Below are positions 52,627 to 60,439 of a stretch of DNA of 64,000 bases, one piece after another (the first letter of the stretch is position 1; the number at the start of each line of letters is the position of its first letter). The notes under the pieces were generated by a model. It ran no database searches. It was not told the DNA's origin and saw only the letters and a program-made list of their open reading frames with translations. The translations under genes and the position numbers were made by a program. The DNA is from JAENVU01 sp038250905. GTDB lineage: Bacteria > Actinomycetota > Acidimicrobiia > IMCC26256 > JAENVU01. The stretch lies in assembly GCA_038250905.1 (NCBI GenBank), contig JBBSBV010000002.1, forward strand, positions 1-64,000. The letters are read 5' to 3'.

Positions 52627-52663
52627 CTCGCCACTCTCGACTCCGCGACCCCAGGGACAGGCG

Positions 52664-52669
52664 AGAGTA
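52664..52669 (-). promoter_or_regulatory. -10 element (TACTCT, minus strand) of dnaE2
   Basis: It lies one base downstream of the LexA box on the minus strand, predicting a leader of about 30 bases. Confidence 0.55.
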
Positions 52670-52670
52670 G

Positions 52671-52686
52671 ACGAACACTTGTTCGA
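52671..52686 (-). promoter_or_regulatory. LexA (SOS) box of dnaE2
   Basis: The minus strand reads TCGAACAAGTGTTCGT, matching the actinobacterial consensus TCGAAC-N4-GTTCGA with one mismatch. LexA bound here would cover the promoter. Confidence 0.85.
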
Positions 52687-52780
52687 TTGTCCATCGGCCT
52701 CGGGTGTGGTCGGACGTCCCGCGGGACGCTCCGCACTGACCGACCGGGCGCGCCGTCGCGGCGGGTGTGCGGCTCGCGGC

Positions 52781-53623
52781 CTATTTCGTTCCCACGATGC
52801 ACCGCGCCACGCCCGGAACCCGGACCGTGCCGTCCTGCTCGAACGCGCTCACCTTCGCAATGGCGTGGGCCCGAATCCGCTCACGCGCCGGGTCATCGAC
52901 CTGCTGAAGCGCCGCAACTGCGAGCGACACGTGCTCGCTGATCATGTCCCAATACTGCGCAGGCGATCGCGTCACGAGTTCGACATCGACGTCCCACTCG
53001 GCCACGTCGCGCAGCCCCGCGCCCTCGTACAGGGCACTGACATGTCCCGGGGCGGCGCACCGGAACATGTTCGGCCCCTCCGGGTCGGGTGGCGCCACCA
53101 CCGCCTCGGTCGCGATTGCCTGCATGGCGATCGTCGTCCAGGGGTTTTCCTCGGGCTTGACCCATACCGACGAGCAGAGACGTCCGCCGGGCTTGAGGAC
53201 GCGCGCGAACTCGGCCGTCGCCTTGGCCCCGTCGGGGAAGAACATGTATCCGAACCGCACCGAAACACCGTCGAACGTGGCGTCGTCGAACGGCAGATCA
53301 TCAGCGCTGCACACCCGGGTCTCGATATTCGCGATCCCCTGCGCCCGCGCTCGTCGCTCGGCGATGTCGAGCATCTCCGGGACGAGGTCGGTCAGCACGA
53401 CGCTACCCTTCGGCGCCAGTTTCGCGATGCTCAGACCCGGCTCACCCGTGCCGGACGCAATGTCGAGATGCTGATGGTCTTCGGCGATGTCGAGACGCTC
53501 GATCATCGCGGCGCCGACCGGGCCCAGCTGATCCGTGATGACCGCGTCCCACTTCTCCCAGCCCGCCGAGAGCCCGGCCCACGTCACGCGCTGACTGTCT
53601 CGGATCTCATCGGCGCTCGGCAT
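52781..53623 (-). CDS. class I SAM-dependent methyltransferase (UbiE/COQ5 type)
   Basis: The 280-residue protein has a SAM loop LDIASGTGEPGLSIA and motif VLTDLVPEMLDIAERRA. CSADDLPFDDATFDGVSVRFGYMFF and VLKPGGRL follow. The order and wording of the motifs resemble UbiE-like enzymes, but it lacks a quinone-pathway neighbourhood; the substrate is open. GGGAGGG precedes the ATG at 53623. Confidence 0.87.
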   Translation of the reverse strand: MPSADEIRDSQRVTWAGLSAGWEKWDAVITDQLGPVGAAMIERLDIAEDHQHLDIASGTGEPGLSIAKLAPKGSVVLTDLVPEMLDIAERRARAQGIANIETRVCSADDLPFDDATFDGVSVRFGYMFFPDGAKATAEFARVLKPGGRLCSSVWVKPEENPWTTIAMQAIATEAVVAPPDPEGPNMFRCAAPGHVSALYEGAGLRDVAEWDVDVELVTRSPAQYWDMISEHVSLAVAALQQVDDPARERIRAHAIAKVSAFEQDGTVRVPGVARCIVGTK

Positions 53624-53765
53624 CGGCCCTCCCACTCTCATTGCATCCACCGGACACGAAGACACTCCTTGGCTGGTGGGCATCTTGCCCGCTCCGTACT
53701 CGCGCTGCCATCACCATGCGGACAGCAGTCGCTGCTGGATGACGGTGGGTATCGCGCTGCATCGG

Positions 53766-53771
53766 TACCGT
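53766..53771 (+). promoter_or_regulatory. -10 element (TACCGT) of a leaderless promoter
   Basis: It lies 7 bases before the ATG at 53779 and argues against the overlapping GTG at 53770. Confidence 0.45.
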
Positions 53772-53778
53772 GGCCCCG

Positions 53779-54045
53779 ATGAGTAGCCCGCGGCTGCCCG
53801 GTGGGGTGGTGCACAAACTTCCAACGGACCTGCGCAAGGCGCTGAGCGCCAACTCCACGGCACTCGATGCCTGGAAGGACATCACGCCCCTGGCCCGCAA
53901 CGAGTTCATCTGCTGGGTCGAGGACGCCAAGCAGGAGGTCACGAGAGCGCGCCGCATCCGCCGGACGCAGGAGGAGCTGGAGGAAGGCCAACGTCGGCCC
54001 TGTTGTTGGCCAGGCTGCAAGCACCGCGAGCGCACCGGGAAATAG
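53779..54045 (+). CDS. small YdeI/OmpD-associated (OmdA-like) protein
   Basis: The 88-residue protein has the OmdA helical pattern: LPTDLRKALSANSTALDAWKDITPLARNEFICWVEDAKQEVTRARRIRRTQEELEEG. Its tail has an unusual cluster, CCWPGCKH, with three cysteines and a His, a possible metal site. Family members are linked to bacteriocin protection in some bacteria, which cannot be inferred here. Confidence 0.75.
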   Translation: MSSPRLPGGVVHKLPTDLRKALSANSTALDAWKDITPLARNEFICWVEDAKQEVTRARRIRRTQEELEEGQRRPCCWPGCKHRERTGK

Positions 54046-54144
54046 CAGTCGGTCGGGAGCCCCGCATCCTGAGCGTCGAAGCCTCGGACTGCTCCGCCGA
54101 AGCGCCGACGACACCACCCCCGAAGCGCGGTGCGAGCACCGACG

Positions 54145-54606
54145 TCACCGGGGACGGAACCGACGCCAGGTGGCGGTCATGGTGGCGCGGGTCTTGCCGT
54201 CGACCTCGAGTTCGGCACCCACCACGATCTCGGACTCGTCGACGCTGAGCGGCGTGCCGACCAGTCGCACCGGTGGCCCGAGTGGCGTCGGACGGAGGAA
54301 GCGGACGTCGAATCCCGCGGTGATGAACGGGACCGGCGCGCCCGGTGCGGCGTGCCACTCTCGTTGCGCGGACTCCCACATGACCACGGCCGCGCCGTGA
54401 CAGTCGAGCACCGTCGCGATGATCCCACCGTTCAGGAAGCCGAACCCGTTGTCGTGTTGGGGCCACGGCGTGAACTCGGCCACCGTCAGATCGCCGTCGC
54501 GGTAACTACGGAGGTGGAAGCCGTCGGGATTCGCGTGACCGCACCCGAAGCAGGTGAGTTCGGGATACAACGATTCCTGGATACTCGGCTCGCTCGTCGC
54601 CGTCAC
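54145..54606 (-). CDS. PaaI/hotdog-fold thioesterase-like protein
   Basis: The 153-residue protein has the motif CFGCGHANPDGFHLR at the start, then HDNGFGFLNGGIIATVLDCHGAAVVMW. A beta-sheet core with DVRFLRPTPLGPPVRLVG follows. This is the acyl-CoA thioesterase/PaaI-like hotdog pattern. Its GTG overlaps the stop of the upstream NTF2-like gene (GTGA). Confidence 0.83.
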   Translation of the reverse strand: MTATSEPSIQESLYPELTCFGCGHANPDGFHLRSYRDGDLTVAEFTPWPQHDNGFGFLNGGIIATVLDCHGAAVVMWESAQREWHAAPGAPVPFITAGFDVRFLRPTPLGPPVRLVGTPLSVDESEIVVGAELEVDGKTRATMTATWRRFRPR

Positions 54607-54983
54607 CCGGTGGTCGCAATCGGTCGGTAGCCGGAACACACGATGCGCAGCCAGGTGATGCCGTCGTCACCGGCGCGCAGGTATGCCTGCTGCTCCACCA
54701 GGGAGGTGCCGTCGGCGTTCGTCACCCGCAGGCGGTAGCCGACCCGCTCGGTATCGGCCACGGCATCGTTCTCGATCTGCTCGATGCCGTCGATCCGATC
54801 CGACGGTTCGAACCAATGGCCGAGGATCACCTCGTCCACTACCTCGGCCGCCGAGTCCGCCTCCCAGAACCTGCCCGGCGTGAGCGCGCGGAAGTCGACG
54901 TTCGGCGACAGCGCGGCAAGCAACGCCGGACCGTCCTTCGCCGCGATCGCCCGGGCGAAGCGCTCCCCCAACGGCATCTCCAT
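54603..54983 (-). CDS. NTF2-like (SnoaL-type) protein
   Basis: The 126-residue protein folds as a cone-shaped NTF2-like domain: ERFARAIAAKDGPALLAALSPNVDFRALTPGRFWEA, VDEVILGHWFEP, GYRLRVTNADGTSLVEQQAYLRA. Function unknown; relatives include small isomerases and binding proteins. GGGAGAGAG precedes the ATG at 54983. It is the first gene of a coupled pair with the thioesterase-like gene. Confidence 0.78.
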   Translation of the reverse strand: MEMPLGERFARAIAAKDGPALLAALSPNVDFRALTPGRFWEADSAAEVVDEVILGHWFEPSDRIDGIEQIENDAVADTERVGYRLRVTNADGTSLVEQQAYLRAGDDGITWLRIVCSGYRPIATTG

Positions 54984-55081
54984 GTGCTCTCTCCCACCTC
55001 GGTCACCGGCGTTCCAACCCGAACACATTGCTCCGGTCACCGTGCGGTCCGCCACCCCGACACACCCGCGGCCCGATCGGC

Positions 55082-55087
55082 CAGACT
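55082..55087 (+). promoter_or_regulatory. -10-like element (CAGACT) of a leaderless promoter
   Basis: It lies 6 bases before the ATG at 55094. Confidence 0.4.
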
Positions 55088-55093
55088 GCGCGC

Positions 55094-55522
55094 ATGACGA
55101 TCGAGCTGGTACCGCTGTGCACCATCACCGCCGGGCTCACGGCCCCGTTCCTCCTGCCGGACACGCCCATGGGGACCCGCGCCATCGTGGAGGTCGAATC
55201 GTTCGTGGTCACCGGCGATCGGATTCGCGGGCAGCTCAAGGGCCACGCCGCGGCCGACTGGCTCACCGTCGACAGCCGCGCCATGGGCACGCTCGATGTG
55301 CGGGCGCTCATCGAGACCGACGACGGCGCCCTCATCTTCACCAGCTACCGCGGCCGGCTCGACCTCTCGATGGGCACCGGCGCGCTGCCCGTCTACTCCG
55401 CGCCGCTCTTCGACACCGGCGACGAGCGCTACATCTGGATCAACGGGATCCAAGCGGTCGGCAAGGGCGACGGTTCGGCCGACGGTACCGAGCTCACCTA
55501 CGAGGTGTTCGAAGTCCGCTGA
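55094..55522 (+). CDS. DUF3237-family protein
   Basis: The 142-residue protein matches the DUF3237 (PF11578) pattern: MGTRAIVEVESFVVTGDRIRGQLKGHAAADWLTVDSRAMGTLDVRALIETDDGALIFTSYRGR and a C-terminal YIWINGIQAVGKG. The family is common in catabolic gene neighbourhoods, and its role is unknown. It is convergent with the GNAT gene. Confidence 0.85.
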   Translation: MTIELVPLCTITAGLTAPFLLPDTPMGTRAIVEVESFVVTGDRIRGQLKGHAAADWLTVDSRAMGTLDVRALIETDDGALIFTSYRGRLDLSMGTGALPVYSAPLFDTGDERYIWINGIQAVGKGDGSADGTELTYEVFEVR

Positions 55523-55540
55523 CCGCGCGCCGATCCGTGC

Positions 55541-56014
55541 TCACGCGTCGGCCAGTGCGGCCATCGGGTCGCCGGTGATGCGGTACAGGATCCACTCGTC
55601 CTTGGGGAGTGCCCCGAGCGAGGCGTAGAACGCGATCGACGGCTCGTTCCAGTCGAGCACCGCCCATTCGATCCGGCCGCAGTCACGCGCGCGAGCGAGG
55701 CGACCGAGTTCGACCAACAACGCCTTGCCCAGGCCGTGACCACGCGCCTCCGGCCGCACGAACAGATCCTCGAGGTAGAGACCGGGGCGGCCGAGGAACG
55801 TCGAGAAGTTGTGGAAGAACAACGCGAACCCCACCGCGTTCCCGTCGTCGCCATCGGCGATCAACACCTCCGCGTACGGACGAGCGCCGAAGAGGTGACG
55901 GGCGAGCACCGCCTCGTCGAGCACCACCTCCGATTCCAGGTGCTCGTACTCCGCAAGTTCCCGGATGAGTGCGGCGATGGTCGGGACGTCGTCGGGACGG
56001 GCAGCGCGGATCAT
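55541..56014 (-). CDS. GNAT-family N-acetyltransferase
   Basis: The 157-residue protein has GNAT motifs: IRAARPDDVPTIAALIRELAEYE, GLYLEDLFVRPEARGHGLGKALLVELGRLA with the acetyl-CoA-binding RGHGLG, and DWNEPSIAFYASLGA. The pattern resembles diamine (spermidine/spermine-type) acetyltransferases. The substrate is not proven. The ATG at 56014 follows a minus-strand TACGGT by 6 bases. Confidence 0.88.
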   Translation of the reverse strand: MIRAARPDDVPTIAALIRELAEYEHLESEVVLDEAVLARHLFGARPYAEVLIADGDDGNAVGFALFFHNFSTFLGRPGLYLEDLFVRPEARGHGLGKALLVELGRLARARDCGRIEWAVLDWNEPSIAFYASLGALPKDEWILYRITGDPMAALADA

Positions 56015-56020
56015 GGCGAC

Positions 56021-56026
56021 ACCGTA
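56021..56026 (-). promoter_or_regulatory. -10 element (TACGGT, minus strand) of a leaderless promoter
   Basis: It lies 6 bases before the GNAT ATG at 56014. Confidence 0.5.
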
Positions 56027-56062
56027 TCGAGGGCACGGTATCGAAGGACCCCGTGGAGTCAG

Positions 56063-56068
56063 TAGCTT
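56063..56068 (+). promoter_or_regulatory. -10 element (TAGCTT) of a leaderless promoter
   Basis: It lies 7 bases before the GTG at 56076. Confidence 0.5.
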
Positions 56069-56075
56069 CACGATC

Positions 56076-56750
56076 GTGGCCACCCCCACTTCCTTCACCG
56101 TCCTGGAGACCTACGTCGGTCGGCCGGCTCCGATCGGCGCGACGCGCAACGGCGAGGTCGTGAGCGCGATCCTCAAGGCGCCGGTCGCCGCCCCCACTGT
56201 CGAACTCGGCACCATCAACCTCGCGGGCGACGACCAGGCCGACCGGTCCGTCCACGGCGGTCCCGACAAGTCGGTGTACTGCTACCCGTCGGAGCACGCG
56301 GTCGCATGGCAGGCCGACGGGTTCGATCTCCCACCCGGCTCGGTGGGCGAGAACGTGAGCCTGGCGGGTACGTCCGAGTTCGACGTGCGCATCGGCGACG
56401 TCTTCCGGTGGGGCACCGCCACGATCCAGATCAGCCAACCTCGTGCCCCGTGCTTCAAGCTCACGATCCACACCGGCCGCAAGGACGTCGGCCCGCGTCT
56501 GATCGAGACCGAGCGCAGCGGTTGGTACGTCCGCACGCTCGAACCGGGCACGGTCCCGACCCGTGGCACGCTCGATCTCGTCGAGCGCGACGACACCGCG
56601 CCCACGGTCGCGGAGACGTTCGCGGTCATGTTCGCCGGCGTACATCCGGAGGCCGACGATCCCACAGTCGTCGACCGGGTCGTGCAGTGCGCCGCACTCG
56701 CGCCCGAATGGCTCGGCTACCTCGCCGCCCGCAGCCCACTCGTGCGGTAG
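56076..56750 (+). CDS. MOSC-domain protein (YiiM-like)
   Basis: The 224-residue protein has the MOSC pattern DRSVHGGPDKSVYCYPSEHAVAWQ, SVGENVSL and ISQPRAPCFKL, where the conserved Cys is the expected sulfur/molybdenum-cofactor ligand. YiiM-type proteins reduce N-hydroxylated compounds. The C-terminal extension is the usual YiiM length. It is convergent with imuB. Confidence 0.88.
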   Translation: MATPTSFTVLETYVGRPAPIGATRNGEVVSAILKAPVAAPTVELGTINLAGDDQADRSVHGGPDKSVYCYPSEHAVAWQADGFDLPPGSVGENVSLAGTSEFDVRIGDVFRWGTATIQISQPRAPCFKLTIHTGRKDVGPRLIETERSGWYVRTLEPGTVPTRGTLDLVERDDTAPTVAETFAVMFAGVHPEADDPTVVDRVVQCAALAPEWLGYLAARSPLVR

Positions 56751-56762
56751 CCGCACGCGACA

Positions 56763-58334
56763 TCAGTCGTAGACCGCGGTGACCGACGCGACACCGCGCT
56801 CGACGTTGACGAGACACGCCAACGTTTCGTCGACCACCAACTGCCACGTGACCCGCCGGGCGCGTGAGGCCCGGTCCCACCACCGCACGTCGTGGGCCCA
56901 CGGTCCCGCCCACGCGGTCACGACGCCCCGACCGCCCGGCAGTGCGGCGCAGCGCAACTCGGCCGGCCGGGCCGAGAGGTCCCCGCGTGCGGAGACCACC
57001 ACCGGTTGCCCCACCGCGTCGAGCAGGGTCGCGGCCGCGGCGGGTTCGAGCACCCGCGCCGGCGCGGGGCCGGGAATCGTCCCCGGCCACGGTGGCACCT
57101 CCACCGACACCGGTCCGGCGATCGGCCCGATCGGCGCGTGGGGCGACGGCTCGCGCGGCTCACCCCACGGCACCCACCGGATCCGCTCCGCCGGCGTGCG
57201 ACCACCCTGGGGTACGGCGGTGACCACGTGCTCGGGACCGAGCAGACCCTGGATCCGGGCGAAGACCTGCTCGGCACGATCCGAGGCGGCCGCGTCACCA
57301 CCCCAGAACCCGAGTTGACGGCCCGAGGCCGGGATCACCTGGTCGGGAATGAGCGACAGCCGGGTGAGCCCACCGCTCAGCCCCCCCGTCGCGGTGAGCC
57401 AGCCGTCGAGTTGCCACCGCACCCGTTCCGTGAGCGCACCGGGGGTGAGCGCACCGTCGTGCCGCCACGCGCGCGAGAGCGACTCGCCGTACTTGGTCTC
57501 GGCCTCGACGACGACCTGCGTGCACGCCAACCCGCGCGCCGCGAGCCGTTCGAGCAGCCGGTCGGCGAGTCCCTTGGCGACGAAGGCCGCGGCATCCACG
57601 CGCTCGGCCGGCGGATCGAGTTCGGCCCGCTCCTCGAAATCGGGGGGTGGTGTGGTGAGCGCCGGTGGATGCGCGTCCTCACCACGCGCGAGGCGGTGCG
57701 CAGTGAGACCTTCGCGACCCATACGGGCGAGCACCGACGCCGCCGGCAATCCCGCGAAGGCACCCAAGGTCCGCAACCCGAGCCGCACCAGGAGATCGGC
57801 CAGAGCCTCGTCGCCCAATGCGTCCACCGGCCACGGCGCGAGGAACGTCGGCGTCTCGCCGGCGGGCACCATCACGTTGCGACGAGCCGCGAGCCGTGCC
57901 GCGAACGCGCCGTCCGCGATCCCCACCCGCAACGCGCTGACCCCGGTCGCGTCCACCGTCTCCCGGACCCGTTCGAACAGGCCGCCGTCGCCGCCGTGAT
58001 AGCGGGACGGACCGCGGGTGGGAAACGACAACACCCCGGGTCGCTCCAACACGACCCGCGGGGTGATCGTCTCGATCGCCCGCGCCACCGGTTCGAACTC
58101 GCGGGCCTCTTCCGCGGGGTCGCGGTCGAGCACGACGATCTCGGGGGCCTCGGCCTCGGCTTCCCGGCGCCGGTTGCCGATGCGCACCCCGGCCGCCCGC
58201 GCCTCGATCGAGACCGCGGCCACCCGGCCCCGTTCCACCACTGCCACCGGAACGGCGCTGGGCGCGCGTCCCACCCGGCGAGCGGCGACCACCGGCCAGT
58301 CGGGGCACCACGAACACAACGTGCGGACGGCCAT
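56763..58334 (-). CDS. imuB: ImuB, catalytically inactive Y-family polymerase of the mutasome
   Basis: The 523-residue protein has Y-family architecture (palm/fingers to about residue 225, little-finger region to about 335), but the acidic catalytic residues are lost. The N-terminal catalytic-Asp region reads TLCSWCPDWPV, and the second acidic motif is replaced by VLSFPTRGPSRYHGGDG. The beta-clamp-binding motif QLGFWG lies at residues 340-345, followed by a long C-terminal tail for protein contact. It recruits DnaE2 (49414-52626) to the clamp. It begins 6 bases after imuA'. Confidence 0.93.
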   Translation of the reverse strand: MAVRTLCSWCPDWPVVAARRVGRAPSAVPVAVVERGRVAAVSIEARAAGVRIGNRRREAEAEAPEIVVLDRDPAEEAREFEPVARAIETITPRVVLERPGVLSFPTRGPSRYHGGDGGLFERVRETVDATGVSALRVGIADGAFAARLAARRNVMVPAGETPTFLAPWPVDALGDEALADLLVRLGLRTLGAFAGLPAASVLARMGREGLTAHRLARGEDAHPPALTTPPPDFEERAELDPPAERVDAAAFVAKGLADRLLERLAARGLACTQVVVEAETKYGESLSRAWRHDGALTPGALTERVRWQLDGWLTATGGLSGGLTRLSLIPDQVIPASGRQLGFWGGDAAASDRAEQVFARIQGLLGPEHVVTAVPQGGRTPAERIRWVPWGEPREPSPHAPIGPIAGPVSVEVPPWPGTIPGPAPARVLEPAAAATLLDAVGQPVVVSARGDLSARPAELRCAALPGGRGVVTAWAGPWAHDVRWWDRASRARRVTWQLVVDETLACLVNVERGVASVTAVYD

Positions 58335-58340
58335 GACGCC

Positions 58341-59012
58341 TCAGCCCGCGAGTTCGAGGCGGACCCGTCCGGGTATCCCCCGACCGCTGATCTCGACGAC
58401 CGGTGCCCGCAGCTCCAACCCACCGTCACCTGCGCCCAGGCCCGACCACCCGCCGCCCCGGGCCTGGATCCGCACCGCCGCCTCGGCCGGCCAGGCCCGT
58501 GCATCCGGCGCGCAGGTCACGAGGACCGCGGCGCGTTCACGCGCCCGCGCCACGAGCCGGCGGGCATCACCGATCCGCACCGTGGGGGGCAGTTCCGCGA
58601 CCACCACGGTCACTCCCTCGAGCAGGTTCGCGACCACGGTGGCCCACCGGTCACGGGGGACGTCACGGACGACCGCGAACCGCGCCAGGTCGACACCGGC
58701 TTCTGCAGCCGCCAGGCCACCGAGGGTTCCCATCCCGTCGACCAGGGCCGCCCACTCGCCCGCGGCCGTCGCCGCCGCCGCGATGCTCAGCACCGCGCTC
58801 GTCGCCCCCGTGCCGAGCGCCCCGCCGACCGCGACCACCGAACCCCGCTGCACCGACGGGAGAACCGCGGCCATGGGACCGGTCAGGGCCAACGCCCGAT
58901 CCCGCGCCAACACGACCGGCGCCCGCGCCGCGCCGACCGCCGCCAGCCGGGCCCGGGCTGCGTCGTCCCGCCGAGGGGAGGCACGCACGGGCTGCACCGG
59001 GATCTGGACCAT
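58341..59012 (-). CDS. imuA': ImuA', mutasome accessory protein
   Basis: The 223-residue protein has a RecA/SulA-like core with a degenerate P-loop (GGALGTGATSAV) and TVVVAELPPTVRIGD. It lies directly upstream of imuB, as in other actinobacteria, and has no recognisable ATP hydrolysis residues. In mycobacteria it is needed with ImuB and DnaE2 for DNA-damage mutagenesis. A -10 element and a LexA box lie immediately upstream of the ATG. Confidence 0.88.
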   Translation of the reverse strand: MVQIPVQPVRASPRRDDAARARLAAVGAARAPVVLARDRALALTGPMAAVLPSVQRGSVVAVGGALGTGATSAVLSIAAAATAAGEWAALVDGMGTLGGLAAAEAGVDLARFAVVRDVPRDRWATVVANLLEGVTVVVAELPPTVRIGDARRLVARARERAAVLVTCAPDARAWPAEAAVRIQARGGGWSGLGAGDGGLELRAPVVEISGRGIPGRVRLELAG

Positions 59013-59018
59013 GTCCCC

Positions 59019-59024
59019 ACACTA
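59019..59024 (-). promoter_or_regulatory. -10 element (TAGTGT, minus strand) of imuA'B
   Basis: It lies 6 bases before the imuA' ATG, directly after the LexA box, so the transcript would be leaderless. Confidence 0.65.
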
Positions 59025-59040
59025 CCGAACACCTGTTCGT
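59025..59040 (-). promoter_or_regulatory. LexA (SOS) box of imuA'B
   Basis: The minus strand reads ACGAACAGGTGTTCGG, with the core CGAAC-N4-GTTCG also found at dnaE2. It abuts the -10 element. Confidence 0.82.
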
Positions 59041-59114
59041 ATTCGCCAGTGGGCTCTCGGCACGCGTGGTGGCTGCTGTGGCCCGCGATCCGCGATCGCG
59101 AAGCGGCAGGAAGG

Positions 59115-59477
59115 TCAGCCCGCGAGATCGACCGGCGGTGGCGCCTCGAGCCCGCGGGCCTCGTAGGACCAGCCGGCGTCGTCGCCGTAGTACTCGAAGA
59201 GATGCTCGATCAGGTACCGCACGCGCGGCTCGAAGGTGCTCCACGAATCGGCAGCGGCCTCGACCGTCACGCTGTTGGAGTAGATCGTGACGCTGAACGC
59301 GCCCTCCTCGAGCAGCCGGGCCGCAAGCACGTCCGGCGGGCGCATCCCCTTCGACTTCGCTTCCGCGACGGTGGAGTAGCGCTCCACCTCCATGCCGGTC
59401 AGCGAACGATTGAGATCGAACAAGCGCACCGCAGGAGTCGACCCCGCGCGTGACGTCACCGTGATCGTCTGGCCCAT
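59115..59477 (-). CDS. NifU N-terminal-like (Nfu_N) scaffold-domain protein, tentative
   Basis: The 120-residue protein starts with MGQTITVTSRAGSTPAVRLFDLNRSL and continues YSTVAEAK, then ARLLEEGAFSVTIYSNSVTVEAAADSWSTFEPRVRYLIEHLF. This order (strand, entry helix, TVEAA-type strand, helix) resembles the Nfu_N domain. No Cys-x-x-Cys cluster-binding motif is present, so cluster assembly cannot be claimed. A minus-strand TAGTGT (59490-59485) lies 7 bases before the ATG. Confidence 0.55.
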   Translation of the reverse strand: MGQTITVTSRAGSTPAVRLFDLNRSLTGMEVERYSTVAEAKSKGMRPPDVLAARLLEEGAFSVTIYSNSVTVEAAADSWSTFEPRVRYLIEHLFEYYGDDAGWSYEARGLEAPPPVDLAG

Positions 59478-59484
59478 GAACGGG

Positions 59485-59490
59485 ACACTA
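59485..59490 (-). promoter_or_regulatory. -10 element (TAGTGT, minus strand) of a leaderless promoter
   Basis: It lies 7 bases before the ATG at 59477. Confidence 0.45.
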
Positions 59491-59495
59491 TCTCG

Positions 59496-60176
59496 CTAAA
59501 AGAGTCTCCCTGGAGCCGGCGCGAGACCGCCCCAGACGAGGTCGTCCATGAAGATCCAGGATCGGCGGTGGATCGTGGTCGGACCCCAGGCGCGCAGCGC
59601 CGCTTTGTGGACCGGCGCCGGGTACCCCCGGTTCGACTCGAAGCCGAAAGCGGGAAAGTGTTCGGCCTCCTCGGCCATCATCCCGTCGCGTTCCACCTTG
59701 GCCACACAACTCGCGGCGGCGACCGCGAGTGAGGTCGCGTCACCCTTGATCACGGTCGTGACCCGACTGCCCATCCGCAGGTAGTCGTGGTTGCCGTCGA
59801 GGATCACCCGGTCGGGCTCGAATCCTTGCGCGGCGAGATCGCGGAGCGCCCGCAGTCCGGCCGTCCGGAGTGCGGCGGTCATACCGAGCGTGTCGCATTC
59901 CTCGTACGACGCGTGTCCGATCGCGTACGCCCGGGCCCAGTTGCGGACGCGGGCCGCGGCGATCTCGCGCTGTTCCGGCGTGAGCATCTTGGAGTCGCGG
60001 ATACCGCTGAGGTGTTCGGGCGCGGGAATGACCGCGGCCACGGTCACCGGTCCGGCCCACGCCCCCCGGCCGACCTCGTCGATCCCGCACACGAGTTGGT
60101 CGCCGGACTGCCAGCACTTGCGTTCCAACCGCAGGCTCGGCCGCGTCGCGCGGTTGGGAGTCCGGGTCGGGGTCAC
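59496..60176 (-). CDS. rnhB: ribonuclease HII
   Basis: The 226-residue enzyme has the catalytic acids in GIDEVGRGAWAGPV (Asp-Glu), the Asp of VILDGNHDYL and the later KGDATSLAVAAASCVAKVERDGMM with further acidic ligands. It removes RNA primers and misincorporated ribonucleotides. The GTG at 60176 follows TACGTT by 6 bases. Confidence 0.95.
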   Translation of the reverse strand: MTPTRTPNRATRPSLRLERKCWQSGDQLVCGIDEVGRGAWAGPVTVAAVIPAPEHLSGIRDSKMLTPEQREIAAARVRNWARAYAIGHASYEECDTLGMTAALRTAGLRALRDLAAQGFEPDRVILDGNHDYLRMGSRVTTVIKGDATSLAVAAASCVAKVERDGMMAEEAEHFPAFGFESNRGYPAPVHKAALRAWGPTTIHRRSWIFMDDLVWGGLAPAPGRLF

Positions 60177-60182
60177 TGCCCG

Positions 60183-60188
60183 AACGTA
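60183..60188 (-). promoter_or_regulatory. -10 element (TACGTT, minus strand) of a leaderless promoter
   Basis: It lies 6 bases before the rnhB GTG at 60176. Confidence 0.45.
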
Positions 60189-60214
60189 CCAAGGCGCGCG
60201 CTTGCACGCGGGTT

Positions 60215-60220
60215 TACGAT
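60215..60220 (+). promoter_or_regulatory. -10 element (TACGAT) of a leaderless promoter
   Basis: It lies 6 bases before the GTG at 60227. Confidence 0.5.
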
Positions 60221-60226
60221 CCCGCG

Positions 60227-60430
60227 GTGGACGCCGGCACCCGTGTGGAAGTGCGATCGAGGTTCGACCGCCAGTGGGCACGCGGTTTCGAGGTCGTCGA
60301 ACCGGTGGAGGGTCCGGTGCCCGGCTACCTGATCCGGCGGCGGTCGGACGGTTCGATCCTGCCGCTCGTCTTCACCGTCGACGACGTCCGCGAGGAGCGT
60401 CGGAAGACCAACAACATGTGGTGGGTGTAG
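60227..60430 (+). CDS. 67-residue small conserved-looking protein
   Basis: The 67-residue protein (GTG start) reads as a small beta-barrel-like domain: a strand with RVEVRSRFDRQWARGFEVVE, a GYLIRRRSDGSILPLVF segment and a DDVREERRKTNNMWWV tail. I do not recognise the family. The promoter-like TACGAT immediately upstream and the clean frame between two genes support it as real. Confidence 0.6.
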   Translation: MDAGTRVEVRSRFDRQWARGFEVVEPVEGPVPGYLIRRRSDGSILPLVFTVDDVREERRKTNNMWWV

Positions 60431-60439
60431 CCCAGAAGG

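Noticed and set aside
52781..56750. The eight genes between dnaE2 and imuB as a new repair operon
   Set aside because: They are on both strands with separate promoters, and none carries a repair domain or a LexA box.
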